A stretch of 64,000 nucleotides of DNA from Polyangium spumosum (GCF_009649845.1 NZ_WJIE01000002.1:124001-188000); one strand, 5' to 3'; numbered from the stretch's first letter, positions 45,176 to 54,938 are shown. Numbers and translations: made by a program. The notes: a model not told the origin generated them from the sequence alone.

Positions 45176-46273
45176 CTAGCGGCTCTTCGCGACGACGGCG
45201 ATGATCACCACGACGGCCACCAGGAAGAGCACGAAGAAGAAGATCTTCCAGAAGGAATACGGCGCCTTGCCGATCACCTCGCCGGTCTGGCCGTTCACGA
45301 GGAACTGGAAGGGCTTGTCCTGGTACCGATAGGCCGCGATCCACACGGGCAGGAGCACGTGCTTGAAGGTCACGTGCGAGAAGTGGTCGTCGACGTGCAG
45401 GTTGCGGTGCGTGTCGCCGGGGATGTCGCTCGCGCAGCGGCTGCGCTGGGTCGCGCTCATGATGCTTTGCCCCGACTGCCACGCGGGCATGAGGTCGATC
45501 GCGTAGGACTCGGCCCGCCAGCCAGCGAGGAACTCGGGCCGGTAGGGCGTGAGCTCGCGCGTGTCGAAGGTGCGGAAGCTGTCGCCGAGGCTCTCGGGCA
45601 AACCCTTCGAGGCGCAGATGATCACGTCGTCGAACACGTCGGCGCGGCGGCCCCGCGCAGGCTCCCAGCGCGTCTTCTGCACCTGCCGCGTCTGCTGGTT
45701 GCCCTGCTCGTCCCTGTATGTTTCGGTCTCGTAATAATGGTAGCCGGCCTCGGCGCTCCACGTCGAATCCACGCGCGCGTCGAACGTCCAGTAAGGCACG
45801 TACACGCCGGCGAACCCCTCGACCTTGGCCATCTTCGAGAGGTCGCTCGGGCGGAACCAGAGCGAGCCGAGCCACTGCTCGAAGCGCTGGTTCGCGCTGT
45901 TCTTGTCGACCTTGAACGGGACGACGGACTCGGGCCGGATCGCCGTGCCCGCGGACTGCTGCGCGAGGACCTGCTGCGATCGACAGAACGTACACGTCGC
46001 GGTCTGCTCGCCCGGCGGGACGTTGACCGTCGCGCCACACTCGCGGCAGCTCACCTGCGCGACGGGCGTGCCGTACCCACGCGCGGCGAGGCGCATGCCC
46101 TCCTCGATGGGGATCTCGCGCACGAGGCCGCCGGGCGCCTGCGGGATGGCCTGCTGAAAGCCACAATAAGGGCACTTCATGGCCTGCGCGCCCGCGTCGT
46201 AACCAAGCTTCGCGCCACACTGGCCGCACGGGAACGTGTCGCCCGAAGGCCCCGGATCGAAGGCGTTCGTCAC
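45176..46273 (-). CDS. Double zinc-ribbon protein with C-terminal membrane helix
   Basis: 365 residues, GTG start with GGAGGA upstream. Two zinc ribbons: CxxC at 16-19 and 34-37, and at 76-79 and 94-97. The middle (FAGVYVPYWTFDARVDSTWS, AGYHYYETETYRDEQG) is a beta-rich domain typical of bacterial primosomal-protein-N'-like or TFIIB-like zinc ribbon proteins of unknown function. One membrane helix sits at the very end (IFFFVLFLVAVVVIIAVV), with the bulk in the cytoplasm. It lies between the antiporter pair and the M16 pair on the same strand; the gaps (65 bp and 47 bp) allow one transcript. Confidence 0.75.
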   Translation of the reverse strand: MTNAFDPGPSGDTFPCGQCGAKLGYDAGAQAMKCPYCGFQQAIPQAPGGLVREIPIEEGMRLAARGYGTPVAQVSCRECGATVNVPPGEQTATCTFCRSQQVLAQQSAGTAIRPESVVPFKVDKNSANQRFEQWLGSLWFRPSDLSKMAKVEGFAGVYVPYWTFDARVDSTWSAEAGYHYYETETYRDEQGNQQTRQVQKTRWEPARGRRADVFDDVIICASKGLPESLGDSFRTFDTRELTPYRPEFLAGWRAESYAIDLMPAWQSGQSIMSATQRSRCASDIPGDTHRNLHVDDHFSHVTFKHVLLPVWIAAYRYQDKPFQFLVNGQTGEVIGKAPYSFWKIFFFVLFLVAVVVIIAVVAKSR

Positions 46274-46338
46274 CTGTGTCCTCCGGCGTCGATGTTACAG
46301 GCAAGCGCGTCGCGAAGGCCATGCGCGCGGCAGCCGCG

Positions 46339-47697
46339 TCACGTGGCCTCCACGTCGGCCTCGGGCGTGGGGGCGTGCGAGGGCAGGTCGAGCAGGCTGC
46401 CGTCGCGCTTCTTGCCGATCTCGTCGGCACGCGCGAGGGCCATCCGGAAGAGGACGGGGCCGAGCATCTCGTTGATGACGATCGTGCCGAGGATGAGCGT
46501 CGCTGCGTCCGCACCCCAGGGCGGGAAGGTGGCGGCGACGAGGCCCGCGAGGCCGATCGCGATGCCCGCCTGCGGGAACATGCCGAAGGGGACCAAGCGC
46601 CCGATACGAGGGTCGAGCCCCGCGACACGCCCAGCCGCGCGCGCGCCGACGTAGATGCCAGCCGCCCGGACGAGCGCAGCAAGCGCGGCGTACGGAGCCA
46701 CCGAGAGGAACGCGTGCAGGTGCACCTCCGCCCCCACCACCGCGAAGAAGACGGCGAAGGTGGGCATCGCGGCGATCTCCGTCTCCTGGATGACCTCGTG
46801 TCCGCTGACCGGGCTCACGTTCTCCAGGAAGAGCCCCGCCGAGAGGCCGACGAGCAGCGGATCGAGGTGGAGCGCGCCGCCCGCCTCGGCGACGACGAAG
46901 AGCACGGCGAACACGAACAGGCCGACGCGCAGGCCCACGCGGCGGATGTAGAGCGCGAAGACGAGGCCAATGCCCACGCCGACGAGGATCGACCCGAGGA
47001 TGTGCGCGGCGAGCGCGCCGAGCACCGACGTCTGCGCGGCTCCCGCGACCGGGAAGACCGCGTGCGCGAGGGAGTCCGAGAACGCGAAGGAGACGACGAC
47101 GGTGAGGTCGGCGATGACCACGGTCGAGAGCGCGAGCTCGCTGAGCGGACCCGCGGCGCGTGACTCCTTGAGGATGCTGATCACGACCGCCGGCGAGCGC
47201 GCGCAGAGGACGTTCGCGAGGATGAGAGACACGACGGCGCGCTGCGCAGGCTCCATGCCCGCCGTGAACGGGAGGCGGGACGAGATCGCGAAGAAGACCG
47301 CGAAGAGCAGGAGCGCGCAGGCGACGAGGCTCACGGCGGCGAGGAGGCCGATCGTGCGGATCTTCGGCCACAGGCGCGCGAAGTTGAGCTCGCAGCCCGC
47401 CGTGAGCGCGATGAGCCCGACCGCGACCTTCTTCACGAGCGTGAGGTCGCCGAGCATGGACGGCGTGATGAGGCGGAGCACCTCGGGGCCGAAGAGCGCG
47501 CCGCAAAGGATGAAGCCCGTGAGGTGCGGCAGCCGGAGGTCGTGGAAGATGTGCCCCGTCTGCATCGCCGCGAGCAGCAGGAAGCCAAACGCGAGCGCCG
47601 CGCCCGAGCCCGTGATCGTGACGTCCGAAGGCAAGAAGGAGCGCGCCGCGAAGGCGATGCCGGCGACGAGCGCGAGGACGAGCAAGCCGCGGATCAT
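46339..47697 (-). CDS. Cation/proton antiporter (Kef/NhaP type), second of a pair
   Basis: 452 residues from the ATG at 47697, which overlaps the upstream antiporter stop by 4 nt (ATGA). Around 12 membrane helices. LPHLTGFILCGALFGPEVL is the family signature at the third helix, and IADLTVVVSFAF provides the Asp of the cation site. The C-terminus (KKRDGSLLDLPSHAPTP) is short, without the TrkA/RCK regulatory domain found in Kef. It exchanges Na+ or K+ for protons across the inner membrane; which ion cannot be read from the sequence. Confidence 0.87.
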   Translation of the reverse strand: MIRGLLVLALVAGIAFAARSFLPSDVTITGSGAALAFGFLLLAAMQTGHIFHDLRLPHLTGFILCGALFGPEVLRLITPSMLGDLTLVKKVAVGLIALTAGCELNFARLWPKIRTIGLLAAVSLVACALLLFAVFFAISSRLPFTAGMEPAQRAVVSLILANVLCARSPAVVISILKESRAAGPLSELALSTVVIADLTVVVSFAFSDSLAHAVFPVAGAAQTSVLGALAAHILGSILVGVGIGLVFALYIRRVGLRVGLFVFAVLFVVAEAGGALHLDPLLVGLSAGLFLENVSPVSGHEVIQETEIAAMPTFAVFFAVVGAEVHLHAFLSVAPYAALAALVRAAGIYVGARAAGRVAGLDPRIGRLVPFGMFPQAGIAIGLAGLVAATFPPWGADAATLILGTIVINEMLGPVLFRMALARADEIGKKRDGSLLDLPSHAPTPEADVEAT

Positions 47698-49001
47698 GTG
47701 CCTCCCTCCGGGCTGATGACGGGCGCCTGCGCGGCCTCGCGGTTCGGACCGTCCGAGGGATACACCGGCGGGATCGGCGTGAGATCCGCCCCGACACGCC
47801 GGCGACGCCACTCGAGGATCCGGACCACGACCTCGGTGAGCACACCGCCGATGATCACCGCGTCGATCGCCCAGCGCACGCGCTCGGGCCCGTAGCCGTG
47901 GTACAGGGTCGCCGCGCTGACCATGAAGACGATCGAGCTCGGGCTCTGCGGAGCGAGCGCGATCGCGAGCATCCGCGCGCTCGGCAGATCCTTCGGGCCC
48001 ACGCGCTTCGACCAGATGGCGCCGAGGCGCTTGCCCGCGACACGCGCGAGCACGAACGCGGTCGCGAGCAGCCAGCCCTGCCACTCGAGCGGACGCCACG
48101 TCGCGCCGACGACGAGCAGGAAGATCAGGTAGATCGGGCGCTCGACGTCGAGCAGGGTCTTCTTCAAACCCTCGAGATCACGGATGGGGAGGTTCGCGAG
48201 CAGCGCGCCCGCGATCGCGCAGACGACCGGGACGCTGAGCGCGAGGTAACCCGCCACGCCCGCCGAGAGCGCCACCGCGCCGAGCAGGAGCGTGAGCTCC
48301 TCGGCCGCGTTGCGCGCGCCGCGCAAGAGGACGTACGTCAAGATGCCGAGCACGCCGCCGAGGCCAAGCGTCACGAGCAGCCACGCCGACGGCGGCAAGG
48401 TCCAGCGCGTCGCGAGCTCGTCGGGGCGGAAGAGGATCGCGACGACGCCGAGGACCACGAGGCCCGTGACCTCGTCGAGGCTCGTGACCTCGTCGATCAT
48501 GCGCGCCGCCTTGCGCCCGACGCGTCGCTCCCAGAGCTCCATGCTGATCGGCGCGCTCGGCGCCGCGCAGGCCGCGAGCACGAGCGCGTCCCGCGCGAAC
48601 GCATTTCCGTCCCACGGCACGCCCATGCCGAGCAGCGCCATCGCGCAGAGCCCGGCGGTCGTGAGCATCGGGACGACCGACTCGAGCACGATGACGGGGC
48701 CGAGCGACGCTGGCAGCGCGTCGAGCTTGCGCACGTCGAAGTGCAAGCCGACGACGAACCCGACCCAGCCGAGGCCGAACTCGAACGCCGGCTGAAGGTC
48801 GAGCAGGACCTGCGGCGTCAGGATGCCAACGCCGTCGTGCGAGAAGATCGCGCCCATCGCGATGAACGGCACGCCCGCGGAGATGAGCACGGTGACGCCC
48901 AAGCGCTGCTCGAGCGACTTCACCCTCGGATGCGCGAGGAGCACGGCCAGCCCGAGCGCGCTCGCAAGGCCGATGACGATTCGGAGCCGATCGGAGGGCA
49001 T
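47694..49001 (-). CDS. Cation/proton antiporter-like protein, first of a pair
   Basis: 435 residues from the ATG at 49001; only a weak ribosome site precedes it and the frame runs on upstream as non-hydrophobic sequence. The order of helices follows the CPA (Na_H exchanger) family: FEFGLGWVGFVVGLHFD, then SLDEVTGLVVLGVVA at the ion-site helix. It is more divergent than the next gene: the third-helix signature is not clear. Its stop overlaps the second antiporter's start, so the two are made in equal amounts. They may form a heteromeric exchanger, or this one may be a sensor/regulator paralogue. Confidence 0.8.
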   Translation of the reverse strand: MPSDRLRIVIGLASALGLAVLLAHPRVKSLEQRLGVTVLISAGVPFIAMGAIFSHDGVGILTPQVLLDLQPAFEFGLGWVGFVVGLHFDVRKLDALPASLGPVIVLESVVPMLTTAGLCAMALLGMGVPWDGNAFARDALVLAACAAPSAPISMELWERRVGRKAARMIDEVTSLDEVTGLVVLGVVAILFRPDELATRWTLPPSAWLLVTLGLGGVLGILTYVLLRGARNAAEELTLLLGAVALSAGVAGYLALSVPVVCAIAGALLANLPIRDLEGLKKTLLDVERPIYLIFLLVVGATWRPLEWQGWLLATAFVLARVAGKRLGAIWSKRVGPKDLPSARMLAIALAPQSPSSIVFMVSAATLYHGYGPERVRWAIDAVIIGGVLTEVVVRILEWRRRRVGADLTPIPPVYPSDGPNREAAQAPVISPEGGT

Positions 49002-49151
49002 GGCAGGCCCGAGTATCGGCCAAGATCGGCCGCTTTGCCCGGAGAAAGCGCACAAAAGCACACTGGCGGCGCGCGGGGTCGGGGGCCGAGCCTCACGACC
49101 CGCGCGTTTTTCCGCGACCTCGCCGTTCGGCAAGGTCCGCGGAGAACGCCA

Positions 49152-51359
49152 TCAGGAGCGCGTCGTGCGCGGGGCCGGCGTCCGAGAGCGGCCGCGGGTC
49201 GTGGAAGCCGTGCGCGGCGGCGCCTCCTGGCTCGAAGGCATGGGGGTGACGGAGCGGGCGCGCAGGAGGTTGCCGTCGCACTCGACCTCGACGCCGAGCG
49301 CTCGACAGCGGCGCACGAGGCGCTCGAGATCGACGTCCGGCGCGAGGAGCAGGCCCGAGGGCGGGGACGGGTCGACGAAGAGCTCGGAGGCGGGGCGGCG
49401 CGTGCGCAAGAGCTCACGGATCTCCGGATCCTCGACCCACAAGAAGCCCGAGGCGGGGACGAAACTCGCGCGTCCGATCACCACGCTCGCCTGGATGAGC
49501 ATCTGCGAGATGCTCTCGGGCAGCTTGGCGACGGCCTCGATCCGGGCGCGGAGCGCGTCGCTCTCGAGCCCCGCGGAGAGGGCGCGCGCGATCGACGAAG
49601 GCGCGAGGAGCAGATCGACCTTGTCACCGACGCGCGCGATCTCCGCGAACGGGACGAGGGCGAGCACGTTCGCGATACGCGCCGAGGGGGCGATCTGGAG
49701 GATCTGCGTCTCGACGAAATGGCTCGGGGCCGGATCGAAGCTCGGCGTCGTACCCGAAAGGAGGGCGCGGCCGCGCGGCGTGAGGCGCAAGGCAGGGCCG
49801 TCGTCGAGATCGTCGCCGCCGAGGTCGATGATGCCGAGGGCCGGCAAGGACTCGAGCGCGATGCGGCGCGTGATCTCGAGGACCTCCGGGGCCTCGTTCG
49901 AGGTCCGATCACCCCAGCGACGCAGGAGGCGCTCGACGCCGCCGATACGATCGTCTGCGGCGAGGTAACCGCGAAGCGAGGCCCAGGGCACCCAGCGGCC
50001 TTCGCCGAGCTCTTGCAGCGCGTCGATGACCATCTCGCGGAGCGCGCCGATCGGGCTCGACTCGCGGCCCTCGGAGGAGGCGCGCAAGACCTCGCGCTCG
50101 GGTCGAGCTTCGTCCCAGGCGCCGCCGCGGCGCCAGGTCTCGAAGAGGACGCGGCCGAGCTCGTGCACCGCGAGCGAGCCCGGAGGCGTGGCCGCCGAGG
50201 CCGCCGAGGGCTCCCACAGGCCGATGGCGCGCGAGAGCGCCGCCGAGAGCGCGACCATCTCCACGTCGCGGCCGAAGCGCTGGGCGAGACGAACGAGGAG
50301 CGAACGAGGCGTGCCCACGCCGGGACGAACGTCGCTGCCCGGCTCACGCACGGCGTAGGCCAGGCCGAGCGCGAGCATGCCGGGCTCGGGGGCGAAGCGC
50401 GCGCGGCGCGGGGCGTGATCTTCTTCGAGGACGAACGATCGGATCTGCGCGCGGCGCGCCTCGCGGGCCTTGCGGCGCTCGGCGCCCACGATGGCCGCGA
50501 TCTCGGTCGGGATGACGTGCCGGTTCGGGTGGATCGGGACCAAGAAGGCCCGACGCTCGAGGGCGAAGCCCGCGCCCCTTCGGCTGGCGGTGATGCCGGT
50601 GGCGCCGCGCAGGCGCATGGGCTCACGCTCGAGGTCGAGCAGCTCCTGCGTGTCGACCTCGCCGCCGACGGCCTCGATCGCCTCGAGCAAGCGACGCTCG
50701 ACCGGGGCGAGGCGCTCGACCTCGGAGTGCAAGCGAGCCGTGTCGCAGAGCGTCTCCCACGCGGCCTCGAGCGAGAGCGCGATCGGCGGCGTCGCAGGGC
50801 GACCGAGGTAGTGCGCGGCCACGGCGCTGACCGTTTCGAACGACGCCTGCGAGAGGAGCGCGCGGAGGGCGCGCGGATCCTCGCTCTCCCAGGACTTGAG
50901 CTGCACGAGGAACGCGGTCGGCAGGACGAGCTCGATGCCCTCGTCGATCTTGCGGGCGTACACGACGCCGCGCGCGACGAGCGGCTCGAGCCCCGCGGGC
51001 AACGTGGGCACGACGAGCGCGCCGCCGGCCTCGGCGATGCGGTGGAGCAGCTCGCGGCTCGACGCCTGCAGCCGCGACGGATCACGCACGTCGGGGATGC
51101 CGACGAGCGCGCGGGCGACCTGCGATGGAGCGTCGATGCGCTTCTGCGTATCGATGCGGATGCCGAGGCGCCGGATGAGCGCCGCGAGCTCGCTGTCCGG
51201 GAGCGCGCGCAGGATGTGATCGAGCCGGCGGGGCGATCCGCTTCCGGTCTCGTCGGACGCGGGCTCGGGGTCCTGGGCGCGCGAAGCGCGTTGTCCCTTC
51301 GAGGCACCGTGCGCAGTTTCCAGAGCGGCTTCGCCGTGTCGTCCGCCGATGGAGGTCAT
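49152..51359 (-). CDS. Helicase-associated-domain protein without motor domain
   Basis: 735 residues from the ATG at 51359; longer N-terminal frames look artefactual. No signal peptide, no membrane helix, no Walker motifs. Winged-helix-like stretches occur in the N-terminal half (LLEAIEAVGGEVDTQELLDL). The C-terminal third resembles the XPB/Ssl2-type helicase-associated domain (Helicase_C_3): ILQIAPSARIANVLALVPF, APSSIARALSAGLESDALR, LPESISQMLIQASVVIGRA, DPEIRELLRTRRP. In related actinobacterial proteins this domain also occurs without a helicase. The partner motor may be encoded elsewhere. It ends in a Ser/Thr/Arg-rich tail. A role in DNA repair or nucleic-acid binding is inferred. Confidence 0.7.
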   Translation of the reverse strand: MTSIGGRHGEAALETAHGASKGQRASRAQDPEPASDETGSGSPRRLDHILRALPDSELAALIRRLGIRIDTQKRIDAPSQVARALVGIPDVRDPSRLQASSRELLHRIAEAGGALVVPTLPAGLEPLVARGVVYARKIDEGIELVLPTAFLVQLKSWESEDPRALRALLSQASFETVSAVAAHYLGRPATPPIALSLEAAWETLCDTARLHSEVERLAPVERRLLEAIEAVGGEVDTQELLDLEREPMRLRGATGITASRRGAGFALERRAFLVPIHPNRHVIPTEIAAIVGAERRKAREARRAQIRSFVLEEDHAPRRARFAPEPGMLALGLAYAVREPGSDVRPGVGTPRSLLVRLAQRFGRDVEMVALSAALSRAIGLWEPSAASAATPPGSLAVHELGRVLFETWRRGGAWDEARPEREVLRASSEGRESSPIGALREMVIDALQELGEGRWVPWASLRGYLAADDRIGGVERLLRRWGDRTSNEAPEVLEITRRIALESLPALGIIDLGGDDLDDGPALRLTPRGRALLSGTTPSFDPAPSHFVETQILQIAPSARIANVLALVPFAEIARVGDKVDLLLAPSSIARALSAGLESDALRARIEAVAKLPESISQMLIQASVVIGRASFVPASGFLWVEDPEIRELLRTRRPASELFVDPSPPSGLLLAPDVDLERLVRRCRALGVEVECDGNLLRARSVTPMPSSQEAPPRTASTTRGRSRTPAPRTTRS

Positions 51360-51675
51360 GAGATCACCGACATGGGAGGAGGGTTTCGGGACAGGTCGAC
51401 TGGCTTCACGACCAACGAACGACACTACACGACGAAGCGTGCACGGACATCCCCAATCCGCGCATTTTCTGCGGCTCTTCGCGCCCATTTCGTGCGCATC
51501 ACGCGAACGCCCTGGGCCACACGCATGGGCGCTTCCGCTACCACGGCTCGATTGCACCACCGGTTTTCCCGCGCCAGTTTTCGAGCGCCAACGACCCCAT
51601 CAGGGAACTCCCGACGCGCGCGAGGAGATGCCGGACGCGTGACGCGGGACTACGATGGATACCTGGAGGACAAGC

Positions 51676-53013
51676 GTGATCCTGCGTGACCCGGTGCATG
51701 GGCTCGTCGCGTTCGAAAGTGAAGAGGACTCGATCGTCCCGCGGCTCCTCGGCGCGAGAGAGATGCAACGCCTGCGGAGGATCCGCCAGCTCGGGCTCAC
51801 CTCGCTCGCGTACCCGGGCGCCGAGCACACGCGCTTCGCCCACGCGATCGGCGCGGCGCACGTGATGAAGCTCCTGCTCGCGCGCCTGCGGCAGATCGAC
51901 CGCGAGCTGCCATTCTGGCAACGCGTGACGAGCGAACGCGCGCGCGACGCCATCGCGGCCGCCCTGCTCCACGACGTCGGCCACGGACCGCTCTCGCACC
52001 TCTTCGAGGCGGCGATGCCGGGCGCCGTGGAGCACGAGACCTGGACCGAGCGGATCCTGCTCGATCCGACGTGCGAGCTGCACCAGATCCTCGCCGAGGA
52101 CGACCCGAGCCTCCCGCGCCGCGTCGCCGATCTCGTCGCGGGCAAGCACGAGCTGCCGTACCTGGCGCGCGCCGTGAGCGGCACCTTCGACGTCGACCGC
52201 TGCGACTACCTCCTGCGCGACGCGCACGCGACGGGCGTGCGGTACGGCGACTACGATCTGCCGTGGTTGCTCCGCAGCCTGCGCTTCAGCGAGCCGAGCG
52301 GACCGCCCGGCCACCACGCGCCCTCGCTCGCCATCGACGGACAGAAGGGCATCGTCGCGATCGAGTCGTTCCTGCTCGCGCGTTACTTCATGTTCCAGCA
52401 GGTCTACTTCCACAAAGCGACACGCGCGGCCGAGTGGATGATCGGCGCGATCCTCCGGCGCGCGCTCGCGCTCGTCGTGGACGGCACGCGCCTGCCCATC
52501 TTGCCGGCGGCGATCGCCGCGGTCGCGGCGGGCGACGTGCCCTCGCTCGATCAGTACCTCGAGCTCGACGACCAGGTGCTGCTCGGCGCCATCCACGCCT
52601 GGGAGGACGCGAAGGACCCGGCGCTCGGCGACCTCTGCAAGCGTCTCCGCGCGCGCGCGCTCTTCAAGACGATCGAGCTCTCGCCCGAGGCGCACGCGGA
52701 GGACGAGGGATCGACGAGCCACGCGTTCGGCGCGCTCGACGAGGAGGCGCGGAAGAAGGTGCTCGAGACCGCGCGCGTGATCGCCTCGGAGCGGGGCCTC
52801 GATCCAGACCTCTACGTGGGCCTCGACGTCGCGACGGACACGCCGTATGCCGAGGACGACTCGTTGCACGTGGTCTTCCCCAAGGGAAGGCCACGTCCCC
52901 CCTCGGAGGTCTCGTTCTTGCTCGACCGTCTGCGCAACGAAACGCTCACCCGCTGCCGGCTGATCTTCGCCCCGGAGCTGCGCGACGCGATGCGGGAGGC
53001 GTTCGTACGTTGA
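51676..53013 (+). CDS. HD-domain (SAMHD1/dGTPase-like) phosphohydrolase
   Basis: 445 residues from the GTG at 51676, chosen because GGAGG stands 6 nt upstream and the protein then starts MILRDPVHGL, as family members do; an ATG at 51655 would add 7 residues. HD metal site: HTRFAHAIG (His 51), HDVGHGPLSH (His 99, Asp 100, His 103), and the later Asp in GTFDVDRCDYLLRDA. The family removes triphosphate from dNTPs or hydrolyses related nucleotides. The last ~100 residues are acidic and end in a compact alpha-beta region. The stop overlaps the TTG of the next gene. Confidence 0.9.
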   Translation: MILRDPVHGLVAFESEEDSIVPRLLGAREMQRLRRIRQLGLTSLAYPGAEHTRFAHAIGAAHVMKLLLARLRQIDRELPFWQRVTSERARDAIAAALLHDVGHGPLSHLFEAAMPGAVEHETWTERILLDPTCELHQILAEDDPSLPRRVADLVAGKHELPYLARAVSGTFDVDRCDYLLRDAHATGVRYGDYDLPWLLRSLRFSEPSGPPGHHAPSLAIDGQKGIVAIESFLLARYFMFQQVYFHKATRAAEWMIGAILRRALALVVDGTRLPILPAAIAAVAAGDVPSLDQYLELDDQVLLGAIHAWEDAKDPALGDLCKRLRARALFKTIELSPEAHAEDEGSTSHAFGALDEEARKKVLETARVIASERGLDPDLYVGLDVATDTPYAEDDSLHVVFPKGRPRPPSEVSFLLDRLRNETLTRCRLIFAPELRDAMREAFVR

Positions 53014-53672
53014 CCCGCGCGCGCGTCAAAAAGGCGCGCGGCGTGGGCCTCGCCGTGCTGCTCGTGCTCGCAGGCTCGGCGGCTCGCGCGTGGGCCGCCG
53101 AGGACGACGAGCCCGACGGCGTCTACGGGCGCCTCGACGGGGACCTCGATCTCCGCCTCGGCGCCGGCGCCGCGTTCGCGCGCGGAGGCCCCGCGCTCGC
53201 CGCGCACGCGTCCCTCCTGTACCTGTCCTCCGCGGGCCTGTACGTGCACTACGCCGACGCGCTCGGCGCGGATGGCCCGACGATCACGCGATCGATCGCG
53301 GCCGGCGTGCTGATCGAGCCGCTCTTCCTCGGCCGCTTCGCCACGAACCTCGAGCGCGGCCCCGCGCGCGTCGACCTCGGCCTCGACTCGTTCGCCCTCG
53401 GCGTCGGCGCATTCTGGGAGGCTCCCCGCGGAGGCGCGCTCGGCGCCGAGCCCGGGTTCGAGTTCTCGATCGGCATCGGCTTGCCATTTTTCGCCCGCGC
53501 GACCGGCCCGGTCCTCGGCGTGCGCGGCGCGCTCCGGGTCCGGCCGGCAGGGTTCTCCGGCGCGCAGCCCTTCAACTTGCTCGATCAGGGCGCGCTGCTC
53601 TCGGTCACGCTCGGCTGGCGTCACATCGTGCCCGTGCACCTCGTGGACGCGGCCGATCGACTCGCGCGATGA
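53010..53672 (+). CDS. Probable outer-membrane protein
   Basis: 220 residues from a TTG start that overlaps the upstream TGA (TTGA), with GGAGGC about 10 nt before it. It yields a good signal peptide (ARGVGLAVLLVLAGSAARAWAAE). The body alternates polar and hydrophobic residues with many Gly and Ala in barrel-like strands (LHASLLY-type segments, FEFSIGIGLPFFARATG, LSVTLGWRHIVPVH). No catalytic motif. The ATGA overlap with the next gene shows that three functions, HD hydrolase, this protein and a glycerate kinase, are translated in tight coupling. Family unassigned. Confidence 0.68.
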   Translation: MTRARVKKARGVGLAVLLVLAGSAARAWAAEDDEPDGVYGRLDGDLDLRLGAGAAFARGGPALAAHASLLYLSSAGLYVHYADALGADGPTITRSIAAGVLIEPLFLGRFATNLERGPARVDLGLDSFALGVGAFWEAPRGGALGAEPGFEFSIGIGLPFFARATGPVLGVRGALRVRPAGFSGAQPFNLLDQGALLSVTLGWRHIVPVHLVDAADRLAR

Positions 53673-54928
53673 GCGCCGACGAGGCGGCCCTCCGGCGCGT
53701 CCTCGCCGTGGTGTTCCGGCAGAGCCTCGCCGTGCTCGATCCGGCGCGCCTCGTCGCGGAGGCCCTGCCCGCGCGCCCGCCCGACGGCGCACGCGTCCGG
53801 CTCTTCGCTGCGGGCAAAGCCGCGGCGGCGATGGCGCGAGGTGCCCTCTCGCGCTGGGGAGATCGGATCGAGGCGACGCTCGTCGTGACGGTCGACGGCG
53901 CGCCGATCGACTGGACCGCGCTCGATCTCCGAAGCCCGCCCGTCGTCCTCCACGCCGCGCATCCTGTCCCCGACGAACGCAGCATCGCGGCGGCTCACGC
54001 GGCGATCGCGCATGTCCATGGCCTCGGCCCGGACGATCGGCTCCTCGTGTTGATCTCGGGAGGCAGCTCCGCATTACTCGTGTTGCCTCCGCCCGGGCTC
54101 GACCTCGAGGACGAACGCCGCGTCGTCCGCGCCCTCCTCGAAGGTGGCGCGCCCATCCACGACGTGAACCTCGTCCGCCGCCACCTCACGCGTATCAAGG
54201 GCGGACGGCTCGCCCTCGCGGCCGCGCCTGCCCTCGTGCAGACGCTCGCCCTTTCCGACGTCGTCGGCGGCGCGGTCCACGACATCGGCTCCGGCCCCAC
54301 GGTCGCCGACCCTACGACCGCCGCCGAGGCGCGCCTCGTGCTCGCGCGCCATGCCCCGGCGGAGCTCGCCGCGCGCCTCGCGCCCCACCTCGACGATACG
54401 CCGCGACCGTTTCCGGTGCGCACCGAGGCGCGCCTGCTCGCCGGCCCCGAAGACCTCGCCCGCGCCGCCGCGACAGGTCTCTCCGCGCATGGCTTCTCCG
54501 TCCGGATCGAGCCTCCCGAGGGCGGCGACGCGCATGCCGTGGTGGAAAAACGCCTCGCGCAGGCTGCGGCGCTCGCTCCTGGGAGCGCGATCGTCGTCGC
54601 TTGCGAGCCCACGCTCGCCTTACCGCCTCGGCGTGGCCGGGGCGGGCGCGCTGGCTGGGTCGCGCTGGCCGCCATGAAACGGCTTCCTCCGGGCGTCGCG
54701 CTCCTCTGCGGCGCCTCGGACGGGACCGACGGGAGCTCCGCCGCCGCGGGCGCGGTCACGAGCCTACGCGCTGCGGGCGAGCTCGACGCAGGCCGTATCG
54801 ACGCAGCGCTCGCCGGCTACGACGACGCCGCGATCCACGAGGCGATCGGCACGGCGATCATCACGGGGCCGACGGGGCAGAACCTCACGGATCTGCACAT
54901 CCTGGCGCGGGTTTTTTCGGAATCCTGA
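53669..54928 (+). CDS. Glycerate 2-kinase (MOFRL family)
   Basis: 419 residues, the standard length. N-terminal half: LFAAGKAAAAMARGA and the Gly-rich ISGGSSALL. Middle: HDVNLVRRHLTRIKGGRLA, LSDVVGGAVHDIGSGPT. The C-terminal MOFRL domain: GASDGTDGSSAAAGA and the closing GPTGQNLTDL. It phosphorylates D-glycerate to 2-phosphoglycerate (serine cycle or glyoxylate salvage). The ATG lies in an ATGA overlap with the outer-membrane protein gene. The context, an HD hydrolase and a barrel protein, is odd for this enzyme. Confidence 0.92.
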   Translation: MSADEAALRRVLAVVFRQSLAVLDPARLVAEALPARPPDGARVRLFAAGKAAAAMARGALSRWGDRIEATLVVTVDGAPIDWTALDLRSPPVVLHAAHPVPDERSIAAAHAAIAHVHGLGPDDRLLVLISGGSSALLVLPPPGLDLEDERRVVRALLEGGAPIHDVNLVRRHLTRIKGGRLALAAAPALVQTLALSDVVGGAVHDIGSGPTVADPTTAAEARLVLARHAPAELAARLAPHLDDTPRPFPVRTEARLLAGPEDLARAAATGLSAHGFSVRIEPPEGGDAHAVVEKRLAQAAALAPGSAIVVACEPTLALPPRRGRGGRAGWVALAAMKRLPPGVALLCGASDGTDGSSAAAGAVTSLRAAGELDAGRIDAALAGYDDAAIHEAIGTAIITGPTGQNLTDLHILARVFSES

Positions 54929-54938
54929 GAGGGACGCG

